A DNA stretch of 21,017 nt from positions 1-21,017 of the forward strand of contig DASQWB010000018.1 in the NCBI GenBank assembly GCA_035640455.1, given 5' to 3'. Under the pieces are notes generated by a model that was given only the letters and a program-made list of their open reading frames with translations, did not search any database and was not told where the DNA came from. Positions 1 to 5,983 of this stretch are shown here, one piece after another. The first letter of the stretch is position 1. Each line of letters starts with the position of its first letter. The DNA is from AC-50 sp035640455. GTDB taxonomy: Bacteria > Actinomycetota > Thermoleophilia > Gaiellales > Gaiellaceae. The translations under genes and the position numbers were made by a program.

Positions 1-189
1 TCCGTCGCCGAGGGCGAGCTGGATCGCGAGGATCCCGACGATTCCGTACGAGACGCCCTTCGCGACGAGCCCCGTGCGCGCGAGGAGCGCGTACCACCCG
101 CGACCTGCCTGCGCTTCCGCTCGGACCTGCTGGGCCGGCCGCTGGACGGATGCTCGGCCCCGTTCGAGCACCGGCTGCCTGATTGCCAC
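1..189 (-). CDS. DUF1206 family membrane protein, N-terminal part (cut by window start)
   Basis: The first 63 codons of a minus-strand gene that runs out of the window. A basic and Gln/Ala-rich stretch of about 30 residues is followed by WYALLARTGLVAKGVSYGIV and a hydrophobic helix ending LALGDG. This matches the first repeat of the DUF1206 family, integral membrane proteins of unknown function common in actinobacteria that carry several copies of such a two-helix unit. The GTG start at 189 is chosen because GAGGAGGAGG lies five bases upstream; no ATG or GTG was found further upstream in frame before the inverted-repeat element. The family call rests on pattern memory of a short fragment. The function is unknown. 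Confidence 0.72.
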   Translation of the reverse strand, partial: MAIRQPVLERGRASVQRPAQQVRAEAQAGRGWYALLARTGLVAKGVSYGIVGILAIQLALGDG

Positions 190-272
190 CAGAGCCTCCT
201 CCTCGACGACGGACGCCTGTGCTTCTAGAGCAGAACGTGGCCGAGAGGAGCGGCGATACGGGCGAGCCGGAT

Positions 273-440
273 TAAGAGGGCTCGGCGAAACATCGTTGTG
301 CCGCCCGGAGCGCGCTGCTCGTCCCGATGCGGCGTCCTCAGTCGCGTCCGTAGCCTCCGGCTACGAACGCTCCCTGCGTCCTTGCCTCGGAACGAGGATC
401 ACACTCCGGCCGACGAACGAAGTTCCGCCGAGCCCTCTTA
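273..440. repeat. 168-bp element bounded by 25-bp imperfect inverted repeats
   Basis: Positions 273-297 and 416-440 are reverse complements at 23 of 25 positions, including a perfect 15-bp outer block (TAAGAGGGCTCGGCG and its complement). Inside, further pairs nest in order: 305-310 with 404-409, 318-322 with 392-396, and a 7-bp hairpin at 349-355/359-365 with a three-base loop. The whole element can therefore fold into one long branched structure. The right end coincides with the TAA stop of the yjbQ-type gene. It could be a MITE-like non-autonomous element, a structured RNA or a large terminator. No coding frame in it is convincing. Confidence 0.6.
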
Positions 441-890
441 GTTGCCGACGACCTGGACGATCCAGCGGCGGTCGCGCTCGCGGTCGAGCTCGAGGAACAG
501 CACGCGCTGCCAGGTGCCGAGGCAGAGCTCGCCGTCGCGTACCGGAATCGATTCGCCGGCCGTCCCGAGCAGCATCGCCATGCAATGGGCGTGGCCGTTG
601 CCGAAGTCCATGTCCTCGGGGCAGATGTTCTCGGTGCGCCGGTCCCAGTCGTCGTGCGCGTAGTAGCTCTCGCTCGGGACGAGTCGCTTGAGCATGCTGG
701 CGAAGTCGTCGAGGAAGCCGCTCTCGAACTCGTTCACCCGGACGCAGCACGTCGTGTGGGGCGAGTAGACGCAGGCGATGCCGTCGGAGATGCCGCTCTC
801 GCGGACGGCCTCTCCGACCTCCTCGGTGATGTCACGGACGCTCAGGCCGCCCGCCGTCCGCAGCTGCCGCTCGTGCTGGAAGACCTTCAC
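438..890 (-). CDS. yjbQ: YjbQ / UPF0047 family protein
   Basis: A 150-residue protein, the normal length for the YjbQ (UPF0047) family. Conserved family blocks are visible: SPHTTCCVRVNE (residues 43-54), YYAHDDWDRRTEN (76-88), DMDFGNGHAHCMAMLLG (93-109, with the His pair) and LGTWQRVLFLELDRERDRR near the end. Family members are small trimeric beta-rich cytosolic proteins; some show weak thiamin-phosphate-synthase-like activity, but the physiological role is unsettled. The GTG start at 890 is preceded by AGGAGGTGA at a good distance. The stop codon forms the outer end of the inverted-repeat element at 273-440, so that element lies directly downstream on the transcript. Confidence 0.9.
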   Translation of the reverse strand: MKVFQHERQLRTAGGLSVRDITEEVGEAVRESGISDGIACVYSPHTTCCVRVNEFESGFLDDFASMLKRLVPSESYYAHDDWDRRTENICPEDMDFGNGHAHCMAMLLGTAGESIPVRDGELCLGTWQRVLFLELDRERDRRWIVQVVGN

Positions 891-958
891 CGAACGCTCA
901 CCTCCTCGTCTCGATCGCCGGGGCCATTTTGGACCATTCGGCTACGGCCGCGAAACGA

Positions 959-1392
959 CTATGTGTGCTTCCACGTAACCGAGAACGCGTTCCCGCCCGA
1001 GCGCGCCGAGGTCGTCGCCTTCGTGTAGCCCCGCCCGACCATGTCGATACGATCGGGGTTGAAGGCGCCGATCGCCTGGCCGTTCACGGTGACGGCGCTG
1101 AAGCTCGCGGTGCCGAAGTTCGTCAGGGCAGGACGCCGCCCGAGGCCGAGGGCGCTTCGGCGATCGCCTCGGCCGAGGCGAGCCGCGCGCGCTTGAGCGC
1201 GCCCGCCCAGTTCGAGCTCATGCTGTGGCTGATCTTGTAGTCGGGCGCGAAGTGCGGTCCGTCGCTGCGTGCGCTCGACGCCGTAGGGGCGACGAGGGCG
1301 ACGGCGAGTGCGAGAACACCGAGGACGAGGGCGACGCATGGAAATCCTCCTCTGGAGTAGACCCCCGGACGGCCTGCGGGACGGTAGATCAT
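959..1392 (-). pseudogene. Decayed glutamic peptidase (A4/G1, eqolisin-like) gene
   Basis: Two overlapping minus frames together carry pieces of one secreted peptidase. One frame gives a signal-peptide-like hydrophobic run, then SSNWAG, then AEAIAEAPSASGGVLP and a TGA stop. The other continues LTNFGTASFSAVTVNGQ and ends GGNAFSVTWKHT. In the A4/G1 family an N-terminal SNWAGY block and a C-terminal block of the type aEWIvEaPs..g..pLanFgtvtFs are separated by roughly a hundred residues holding the catalytic Gln; here they are almost adjacent. The central part is therefore deleted and the tail is frameshifted by one base. The only ATG with a good ribosome site (AGAGGAGGA before 1339) is also out of frame with the signal peptide, implying a second frameshift. 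Confidence 0.7.
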
Positions 1393-1412
1393 CGCGCGGC
1401 GGTTTTCGAGGC

Positions 1413-1418
1413 TAGGCT
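1413..1418 (+). promoter_or_regulatory. Possible -10 element of the tRNA promoter
   Basis: TAGGCT lies eleven bases upstream of the tRNA. It fits a sigma-70 -10 hexamer of the high-GC actinobacterial type. No convincing -35 is seen. Confidence 0.3.
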
Positions 1419-1429
1419 GCGCGGCACCC

Positions 1430-1503
1430 GGGCCCGTAGCTCAGCTGGTCAGAGCAGCGGACTCATAATCCGTTGGTCCCTGGTTCGAATCCAGGCGGGC
1501 CCA
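1430..1503 (+). tRNA. tRNA with CAU anticodon, probably tRNA-Ile2
   Basis: A full cloverleaf reads directly from the sequence. The acceptor stem GGGCCCG (1430-1436) pairs with CGGGCCC (1496-1502), with A1503 as discriminator. The T-arm is CCTGG-TTCGAAT-CCAGG (1479-1495). The anticodon stem GCGGA/TCCGT encloses loop CTCATAA, giving anticodon CAU. CCA is not encoded. A CAU anticodon means elongator Met, initiator Met or lysidine-modified Ile2. The D-arm/anticodon region (GAGCAG...GACTCATAATC...TTGGTC) resembles the Escherichia coli ileX type more than methionine tRNAs, and the perfect acceptor pairing argues against an initiator. The specificity is inference; the tRNA itself is near certain. 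Confidence 0.93.
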
Positions 1504-1551
1504 CTCGTCGCCGGGACACGTTGGTTAGCCCACGGCCAAACGTGGTACTAC

Positions 1552-1570
1552 CCGTCGTTGACGACGGTTT
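1552..1570 (+). terminator. Possible short terminator hairpin after the tRNA
   Basis: CCGTCG (1552-1557) pairs with CGACGG (1562-1567) around loop TTGA and is followed by TTT. The stem is only six pairs and the T run is short, so this is tentative. It also lies just upstream of the ribosome site of the next gene. Confidence 0.35.
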
Positions 1571-1592
1571 CGCTTTGGGGAGAGGGGATCAG

Positions 1593-2000
1593 ATGAGGTA
1601 CACGCGTTGGCTCGCGGCGGCCACAGCCGCGCTCGTGCTCGCTGGGCTCGGGTCGGCGCCGGCGGGCGCAGGCGGCACCACCAACGTCAGCATCTTGCTG
1701 CAAGCGCAGTACGTGACCGAGGTGGTGGTCTCGGTCGCGCTGCACGTGACGTGTGAGGGCAATCCCCTCCCCGGGACCGTGGCTGTGACCGTCGAGCAGA
1801 ATCCGCCGGAGACGCAGTCGCCGACGGTCGGCATCGGCGAGAACGTGGTCGTCTGCGACGGAAACCAGCACGACGTCGCCGTGACCGTCACCGGCGGCAG
1901 CTTCAGCGGCTTCGACATCGGCAAGGCGTTCGCGACCGCGACCCTGGTCGCCCCTTCGGGCACCGACTCCGACGCGAGACAGATCTCGATCGGGTTCTGA
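1593..2000 (+). CDS. Small secreted protein of unknown function
   Basis: Codes for 135 residues. The ATG at 1593 follows a purine-rich GGGGAGAGGGG ribosome site. The N-terminus MRYTRWLAAATAALVLAGLG plus SAPAGA is a clear Sec signal peptide with an Ala-x-Ala cleavage site near residue 26. The mature part (about 109 residues) is rich in Val and Thr in alternating patterns and has two cysteines (in HVTCEGN and VVVCDGN) about 47 residues apart. This fits an exported immunoglobulin-like beta-sandwich with one disulfide, but I recognise no family. It follows the tRNA and converges with the kinase-like gene on the other strand, 14 bases away. Confidence 0.75.
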   Translation: MRYTRWLAAATAALVLAGLGSAPAGAGGTTNVSILLQAQYVTEVVVSVALHVTCEGNPLPGTVAVTVEQNPPETQSPTVGIGENVVVCDGNQHDVAVTVTGGSFSGFDIGKAFATATLVAPSGTDSDARQISIGF

Positions 2001-2014
2001 GAGCGGCGCGCGGC

Positions 2015-2938
2015 TCATTCGAGCGTCTGGGCAACTGCGCGCCGCAGCACCAGCGGGAACGACCGGTCGAAGTCCGGACGGGCCTGGTCCGGCAGCGCGT
2101 CGCGCTGCCGCGCCCACGCGAACGCGTGCGCGAACGCGCCGACGCGGAGCGCGAGCTCGAACGTGCCGGCGAGGCCGCTTCCCCACGGTTCGAGATAGGC
2201 GTCGCGCAGCCGCGCGAACCAGGGATCGGCCGGCGGCAGCTTGTTGATCTGCTCCAGGAAGCGAAACGGGACGACGAGCGACACGAAGGGGTGCGAGATC
2301 GAGGAGTCGCCCCAGTCGAGCAGGCGCAGCCGCTCGTCCTGGGCGTAGAGGTTCGCCATGTGGAGGTCGTCGTGCTGGATCGTCTCCGGCAGGTCGTGTC
2401 CCGCAAGCTCGGCGCACAGCTCCGCGAACCGCGTCGCGAAGTCCCGCAGGCGGCGGAGCTCGTCCGGCTCGAGCGGCAGGTCGCGCCGGAGGAGGTCCTC
2501 GTAGCGCCCGGGGAGCGCCGCGAGCCGGAGATCGGGGACGCCGCACGCGAGGTGGTCGTGCGTGTGCGCCGCCTCGCCGCGCTGGAGCTCGGCATACGGC
2601 GGCAGCGCCTTCAGCCACGCCTCCGGCGGGTTGCCGTAAACGCCGGCCGGCGTGCCGGCGTCGGCGAGGAGGAGCCACGCCCGCTCCTCGTCGTGGGCGA
2701 GCACCGTCGCGACGCGGTCCGGCCAGCGCGCGCAGAGCTCGGCCGTGAGCCGCGGCTCGAACGCCTGCACCGGCGCGCAGGCCTTGAACCAGGCGACGCC
2801 GTCGGCGAGCGGCACGCGCAGTACCGTCGCCCACGGCCGCTCGTGTGCAATCTCGACGGCGCCGGCCGGCTCGACGTGCGCGCAAATCCACTCTTCGGCG
2901 GCCGCGCGGTCCACGGCTCCACTATGCCGCCGCCGCAC
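2015..2938 (-). CDS. Aminoglycoside phosphotransferase (APH)/choline-kinase-like protein
   Basis: A 307-residue protein of the small-molecule kinase family with a protein-kinase-like fold. The catalytic loop QHDDLHMANLY (residues 188-198) gives His189, Asp191 and Asn196 of the H-x-D-x-x-x-x-N motif. LLDWGDSSISHP (206-217) supplies the metal-binding DxxD. FKACAP near residue 51 could hold the ATP-binding Lys. Members phosphorylate antibiotics, choline, homoserine or sugars; the substrate here cannot be read, and resistance should not be assumed. The start is uncertain: GTG at 2938 has a poor ribosome site, and GTG at 2914 (eight codons on) has GGAG only two bases before it. The gene is alone on its strand and converges with the secreted-protein gene. 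Confidence 0.85.
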   Translation of the reverse strand: MRRRHSGAVDRAAAEEWICAHVEPAGAVEIAHERPWATVLRVPLADGVAWFKACAPVQAFEPRLTAELCARWPDRVATVLAHDEERAWLLLADAGTPAGVYGNPPEAWLKALPPYAELQRGEAAHTHDHLACGVPDLRLAALPGRYEDLLRRDLPLEPDELRRLRDFATRFAELCAELAGHDLPETIQHDDLHMANLYAQDERLRLLDWGDSSISHPFVSLVVPFRFLEQINKLPPADPWFARLRDAYLEPWGSGLAGTFELALRVGAFAHAFAWARQRDALPDQARPDFDRSFPLVLRRAVAQTLE

Positions 2939-2950
2939 CCTTGACTTCGG

Positions 2951-3097
2951 GCGGCGAAGGGCGACGCGTACTCGATCACGCCGGCGAACTTCCAGACGCT
3001 GCTCGGCTGGCTCCAGCCGCGAGCGGCGACGGGGACGGTCGTCGAGACGACGGCGCAGGTGATCGGCGGCCCGCTCCAGCCGCCGGTGCCGGGCTGA
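2951..3097 (+). pseudogene. Orphan C-terminal fragment of a polysaccharide-deacetylase-like protein
   Basis: One plus frame reads GDAYSITPANFQTLLGWLQP, then TGTVVETTAQVIGGPLQPPV and a TGA at 3095-3097. It looks like the last 45 residues of the secreted polysaccharide-deacetylase-type proteins found in these bacteria (pattern: sP..F...L.WL.pra..GTVV.Tt.qViGG). The frame meets a stop at 2942 and nothing upstream resembles the catalytic domain, so only a tail remains. It lies between two minus-strand genes, opposite to both, and has no start or ribosome site. The family name is from memory of the tail alone. Confidence 0.5.
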
Positions 3098-3128
3098 GGG
3101 TTCGACCCCTCCTGCAGCCGATGCGGGG

Positions 3129-4415
3129 CTACCGGCTCCGAGCGGGAGCCGGCCGGTTGCTCGCGTGGCGTATCTCCGATGTCCATGTCACCCCAGCCGT
3201 GCCGAGATGCTCCATGAGCTCGGCGTCGACTTCGGCGAATCGCTGACCCCGCACATGGTCGAGATCGTTGGTGAACACCATGAACTCGTGGAGCAGCTCC
3301 GGGTTCTCGTCTTCTGCTCGTTCCAGCATCGTCGCGACGCCGAGGACGAGTTCCTTCGCGTTGGGACGGCACTCCTCGCGCGCGTAGGTGCGGAGTCGCC
3401 GTGCAGCCAGCACCCGCGCGCTGCGCGGCAAAAGGGTCGGGCGGAGAAACGCGGGTTCCCACAAAAGGTGCGGATGGATCGGCACCTGCCGGGCATCGAG
3501 GAACCGAAAGATCGACACGACGTCGAGCGCGTTGTAGATCTGAACGACGACGTGGCCTCGCAGCTCGGCCCGCAAACGATCCCGAAGGATGTCGAGATTG
3601 CGGACGAAGGAGTGCCATCTCGCCGGGAAGCGAATGTAGTCATACAGGCGCTCCGTCCCGTCGACGCTCACGTACACGACCACCGCGCCGAACTCCGAGA
3701 GCAGCTCGAGCCACGATGGCCGTGTGATCGTCGCATTGGTGTGGAAGCTCACCTCGACGTCGCGGGCGCGGCCCGACTCGACGACGAGGCGTAGCAGCTC
3801 GCCGACCTCACGGATTGCGAGTGGCTCGCCGCCGATGACGTGGAGCTGTCGCAGCTCCGTCGCGTCCTCGATCAACCCGCGCCTGACGATGGGCAGCCTG
3901 AACCACGCATCCTCTTTATGAACGAGATCGAGGGCGACTTCCGACCATCGGCGATGGACGGGGTCTCTATTGATCGCCGAGCTGGCGCCGCTGCTGCACA
4001 TCCGGCACCGCAGGTTGCACAGGTTCCCGACGTCGAGCTGGAGGAACCGCGGGCGGCGAGCGACATTGAAGTCGTGCCTGGCTGCCTCCGCCTTCAGCGT
4101 CTCGACCGTCGCTCGCTCCTCGTTCAGAAATCCGTTCTGCCAGCGCTGGAGCATCTGCTGCCGCATGCTCTGTCCGCCGAGCTCCTCCGTCGCGTAGCAC
4201 GCTTGACAGGCCGAAACACGGCGGCCCGCCACCATCGCGCGCCGGATGTCGCGCATATGGCGCGAGTTCCAGATGCTCTCGAGCGAGCTTCGACCGACGT
4301 TCATGTCGACGCCGTCGTCCCGAATCCGGTCGCTGCTCCAGTTGCACGTCTGCGCACCGCCGTCGCCGCGCACGATCAGATGCGTCCACGGAAGCGGGCA
4401 GAACGTCTCGCTCAA
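3129..4415 (-). CDS. Radical SAM protein with N-terminal twitch/SPASM-like domain
   Basis: A 428-residue enzyme. Residues 130-140 hold GNLCNLRCRMC, the CxxxCxxC motif (Cys133, 137, 140) for the SAM-cleaving [4Fe-4S] cluster, and VIGGEPL (193-199) is the SAM-binding GGE motif. Before it, Cys6 (FCPLPWTHL), Cys24 (CNW), Cys70 and Cys73 (SACQAC) form a twitch/SPASM-like set that could bind an auxiliary cluster. This is the layout of 'twitch domain-containing' radical SAM proteins, which have the extra domain at the N-terminus. The start is TTG at 4415, overlapping the TGA of the upstream 34-codon peptide gene by four bases (TTGA), so translation is probably coupled. Twitch/SPASM enzymes often modify ribosomal peptides, so the small peptide is a natural substrate candidate; that is inference. 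Confidence 0.88.
   Translation of the reverse strand: MSETFCPLPWTHLIVRGDGGAQTCNWSSDRIRDDGVDMNVGRSSLESIWNSRHMRDIRRAMVAGRRVSACQACYATEELGGQSMRQQMLQRWQNGFLNEERATVETLKAEAARHDFNVARRPRFLQLDVGNLCNLRCRMCSSGASSAINRDPVHRRWSEVALDLVHKEDAWFRLPIVRRGLIEDATELRQLHVIGGEPLAIREVGELLRLVVESGRARDVEVSFHTNATITRPSWLELLSEFGAVVVYVSVDGTERLYDYIRFPARWHSFVRNLDILRDRLRAELRGHVVVQIYNALDVVSIFRFLDARQVPIHPHLLWEPAFLRPTLLPRSARVLAARRLRTYAREECRPNAKELVLGVATMLERAEDENPELLHEFMVFTNDLDHVRGQRFAEVDAELMEHLGTAGVTWTSEIRHASNRPAPARSR
3132..3152 (-). other. Hairpin overlapping the end of the radical SAM gene
   Basis: CCGGCTCC (3132-3139) pairs perfectly with GGAGCCGG (3145-3152) around a five-base loop. It lies in the last codons before the TAG stop. 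There is no T run on either side, so it is a stable 3'-end hairpin rather than a proven terminator. Confidence 0.4.
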
Positions 4416-4516
4416 GGGAGCAGCCCCGTCTGCGTGCTCACCTGTGATAGGTAGCCGTGGAGCTCGAACGACGCCTCTCGCGGAAGCTCGAGAACGAGTC
4501 GGCTGAGCGGAGTCAT
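4412..4516 (-). CDS. 34-residue peptide, candidate precursor for the radical SAM enzyme
   Basis: A short minus-strand gene. ATG at 4516 is preceded by TAGGAGG nine bases upstream, one of the best ribosome sites in the window, and TGA at 4414-4412 overlaps the TTG start of the radical SAM gene. The peptide begins MTPLSRLVLELP, has an acidic/aromatic middle (EASFELHGYL) and ends VSTQTGLLP. It has no Cys, no signal peptide and no membrane helix. The hydrophobic-acidic front could be a leader or recognition part, and the Ser/Thr/Gln-rich C-terminus a modified core. It could instead be a short upstream frame that only couples translation. I recognise no family. Coding status rests on the ribosome site and the 4-base overlap. 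Confidence 0.6.
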   Translation of the reverse strand: MTPLSRLVLELPREASFELHGYLSQVSTQTGLLP

Positions 4517-4542
4517 AGCGCAGTGCCTCCTAACTACTCCCT

Positions 4543-4560
4543 CCACATAGCAGATGTCAA
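4543..4560 (-). promoter_or_regulatory. Promoter-like sequence upstream of the peptide/radical SAM unit
   Basis: On the minus strand TTGACA (4560-4555) is a perfect -35 hexamer, and TGCTATG just after it resembles an extended -10. They are too close to form one promoter, and the 17-18-base-spaced position after TTGACA reads only GTAGTT/TAGTTA. This is the only promoter-like sequence I see before the unit, but the exact elements are unsure. Confidence 0.3.
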
Positions 4561-4646
4561 GAAAACGTCGGTCGATTGTCGAGCGGCCGATGCGCTCTCC
4601 CGACCTGGTTGCCCTCGGGCGGGATCTGGTGCAGGCTACGCTGGCC

Positions 4647-5081
4647 GTGAAGGACATCGCCGCCGTCCTGGAAGCGAAGGGCCACGAGGTGCTCCAGATC
4701 GAGGCCTCGGCGACCGTCTTCGACGCCATCAAGCGCATGGTCGACTCGAACGTGGGCGCGCTCCTCGTGACCGAGAGCGGACGGGTGGGCGGCATCGTCA
4801 CCGAGCGCGACTACCTGCGGCGCGTCACGCTCGAGGGGCGCACGGAGAAGGACACGCTCGTGCGCGAGATCATGTCGGCGCCGCTCGTCTACGTGACGCC
4901 CGAGACGAGCGTCGAGGAATGCATGGCGGTGATGACGGAGCGCCGGATCAGGCATGTGCCTGTCTTCGCCGACGGCCGCGAGCTTGTCGGCATCGTCTCG
5001 ATCGGCGACCTCGTGAAGTTCCAGTCACGCGAGCAGAGCTTCCAGATCAAGCTGCTCACGGAATACATCGAGTCGGGCTAG
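4647..5081 (+). CDS. Tandem CBS-domain protein
   Basis: Codes for 144 residues from GTG 4647. Two CBS domains fill the protein: about residues 10-62 (HEVLQIEASATVFDAIKRMV, then VGALLVTESGRVGGIVTERD) and about 75-127 (VYVTPETSVEECMAVMTERR, then IRHVPVF, then LVGIVSIGDLV). Such stand-alone CBS pairs bind adenine nucleotides and act as energy sensors or regulators; the partner is unknown. The frame is open back to an ATG at 4554, but family members start close to VKDI, there is no ribosome site at 4554 or 4590, and TACGCT at 4637-4642 could be a -10 for a leaderless GTG start. The stop overlaps that of the convergent secreted-protein gene through CTAG. Confidence 0.85.
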   Translation: MKDIAAVLEAKGHEVLQIEASATVFDAIKRMVDSNVGALLVTESGRVGGIVTERDYLRRVTLEGRTEKDTLVREIMSAPLVYVTPETSVEECMAVMTERRIRHVPVFADGRELVGIVSIGDLVKFQSREQSFQIKLLTEYIESG

Positions 5082-5959
5082 CAGGCCGTCCCATCGTCGG
5101 CCGCGGCGGGCTCTGTCAGCGTCCGCCAGGCCGCCGCGCTCGTGCCGAAGAAGTCGTAGAGGCTGAAGCCGAAGGTGCGGCAGCCGCGGACGGCGCGCAT
5201 GAAGCCGCGGGCCTCCGCCGCGTCCGTCCGCTGCGAGATGCCGCCGATGACGTGAATCGGCACGTCCGGGTCGCCGGTGCGCGCCCGGATGATTCCGATG
5301 CTCCGCCGCACGTAGGAGGCGACCGCGGCGTCGCCGTGCGCGCGGTAGCTGAAGTAGGCCATCGGCAGGAAGACGTCGTAGACACGCCACAGGTCGCTGT
5401 ACGGGAAGCCGGGCCAGTACCTCGGGAGCAGCTTCATCCCGACAGGTGAGGGGATGATCGCCCCGAGCGGGTAGGACGGGCCTGCGGCGGCTCGCAGACG
5501 CCGCGAGAGGTCGAGGAGCCGCGCGTTGCGGCGGGTGGACGAGCGCACCGAGCTCGACTCGATGTCGAGCGCGAACGAGTCGAAGTGGCCGCCGGTCTGC
5601 GTGCGGAAGCGCAGGACGGCGAGCGTGCGGCGGAGGTCACGAGCGGGACGGACGAGCGTCGGGAGGTACCACGCGACGACGTGCAGGCCGCGTGCGTGCG
5701 CCGCGTCGACGAGCCGCCCGAGCACCGCTGGTCGGACGAGGTCGGCGCTGCGGTTCGAGTTCGACGTCTGCAGGTAGAGCGTCCGGACGCCGCGGGCTCG
5801 GATCGCGGCGGCGGTCGCGGCCGGCGCCGACCACGCATAGGGGTCGTAGACGTCGATCCACGTGCCGAGGCCGGCGTACGCGGTCACGTCGGGAGCGGCG
5901 GCCGCGCTCCCGGTCGAGAGCGCGGCCGCCGCGAAGAGGACGGCGATGTACCTGGCCAA
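5078..5959 (-). CDS. Secreted glycosidase-like (TIM-barrel) protein
   Basis: A 293-residue protein with an N-terminal signal peptide (IAVLFAAAALSTGSAAAAP). The mature part opens with AYAGLGTWIDVYDPYAW, has LYLQTSNSNR (61-70), a strand LHVVAWYLP (92-100), FALDIESSS (129-137) with an Asp-x-Glu pair, and later DVFLPMAYFSY. Regularly spaced beta strands with an acidic pair at strand ends fit a TIM barrel of the glycoside-hydrolase-like type (GHL or DUF4015-type families). The substrate is unknown and catalytic residues are unproven. The start is TTG 5959, inside a perfect palindrome that also encodes the dehydrogenase C-terminus; no ribosome site or better start codon is visible. It follows the dehydrogenase gene by seven bases. 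Confidence 0.75.
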   Translation of the reverse strand: MARYIAVLFAAAALSTGSAAAAPDVTAYAGLGTWIDVYDPYAWSAPAATAAAIRARGVRTLYLQTSNSNRSADLVRPAVLGRLVDAAHARGLHVVAWYLPTLVRPARDLRRTLAVLRFRTQTGGHFDSFALDIESSSVRSSTRRNARLLDLSRRLRAAAGPSYPLGAIIPSPVGMKLLPRYWPGFPYSDLWRVYDVFLPMAYFSYRAHGDAAVASYVRRSIGIIRARTGDPDVPIHVIGGISQRTDAAEARGFMRAVRGCRTFGFSLYDFFGTSAAAWRTLTEPAAADDGTAC

Positions 5960-5983
5960 GATCGACTCAGTCGATCTTGGCCA
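5953..5983. repeat. 31-bp perfect palindrome at the dehydrogenase stop codon
   Basis: The 15-base arm TGGCCAAGATCGACT (5953-5967) is followed by one central C and its exact reverse complement (5969-5983). The right arm encodes the last dehydrogenase residues MAKID; the left arm holds the TTG start of the next gene. As RNA it makes a very stable hairpin. No T run follows on the minus strand. Confidence 0.85.

Noticed and set aside
2015..2938. Calling the APH-like kinase an antibiotic resistance gene
   Set aside because: The fold family covers many substrates and no resistance-specific motif or mobile context is visible.
3096..3111. GAGGG-TTCGAC-CCCTC resembling a tRNA T-arm
   Set aside because: No acceptor, D or anticodon arm can be built around it.
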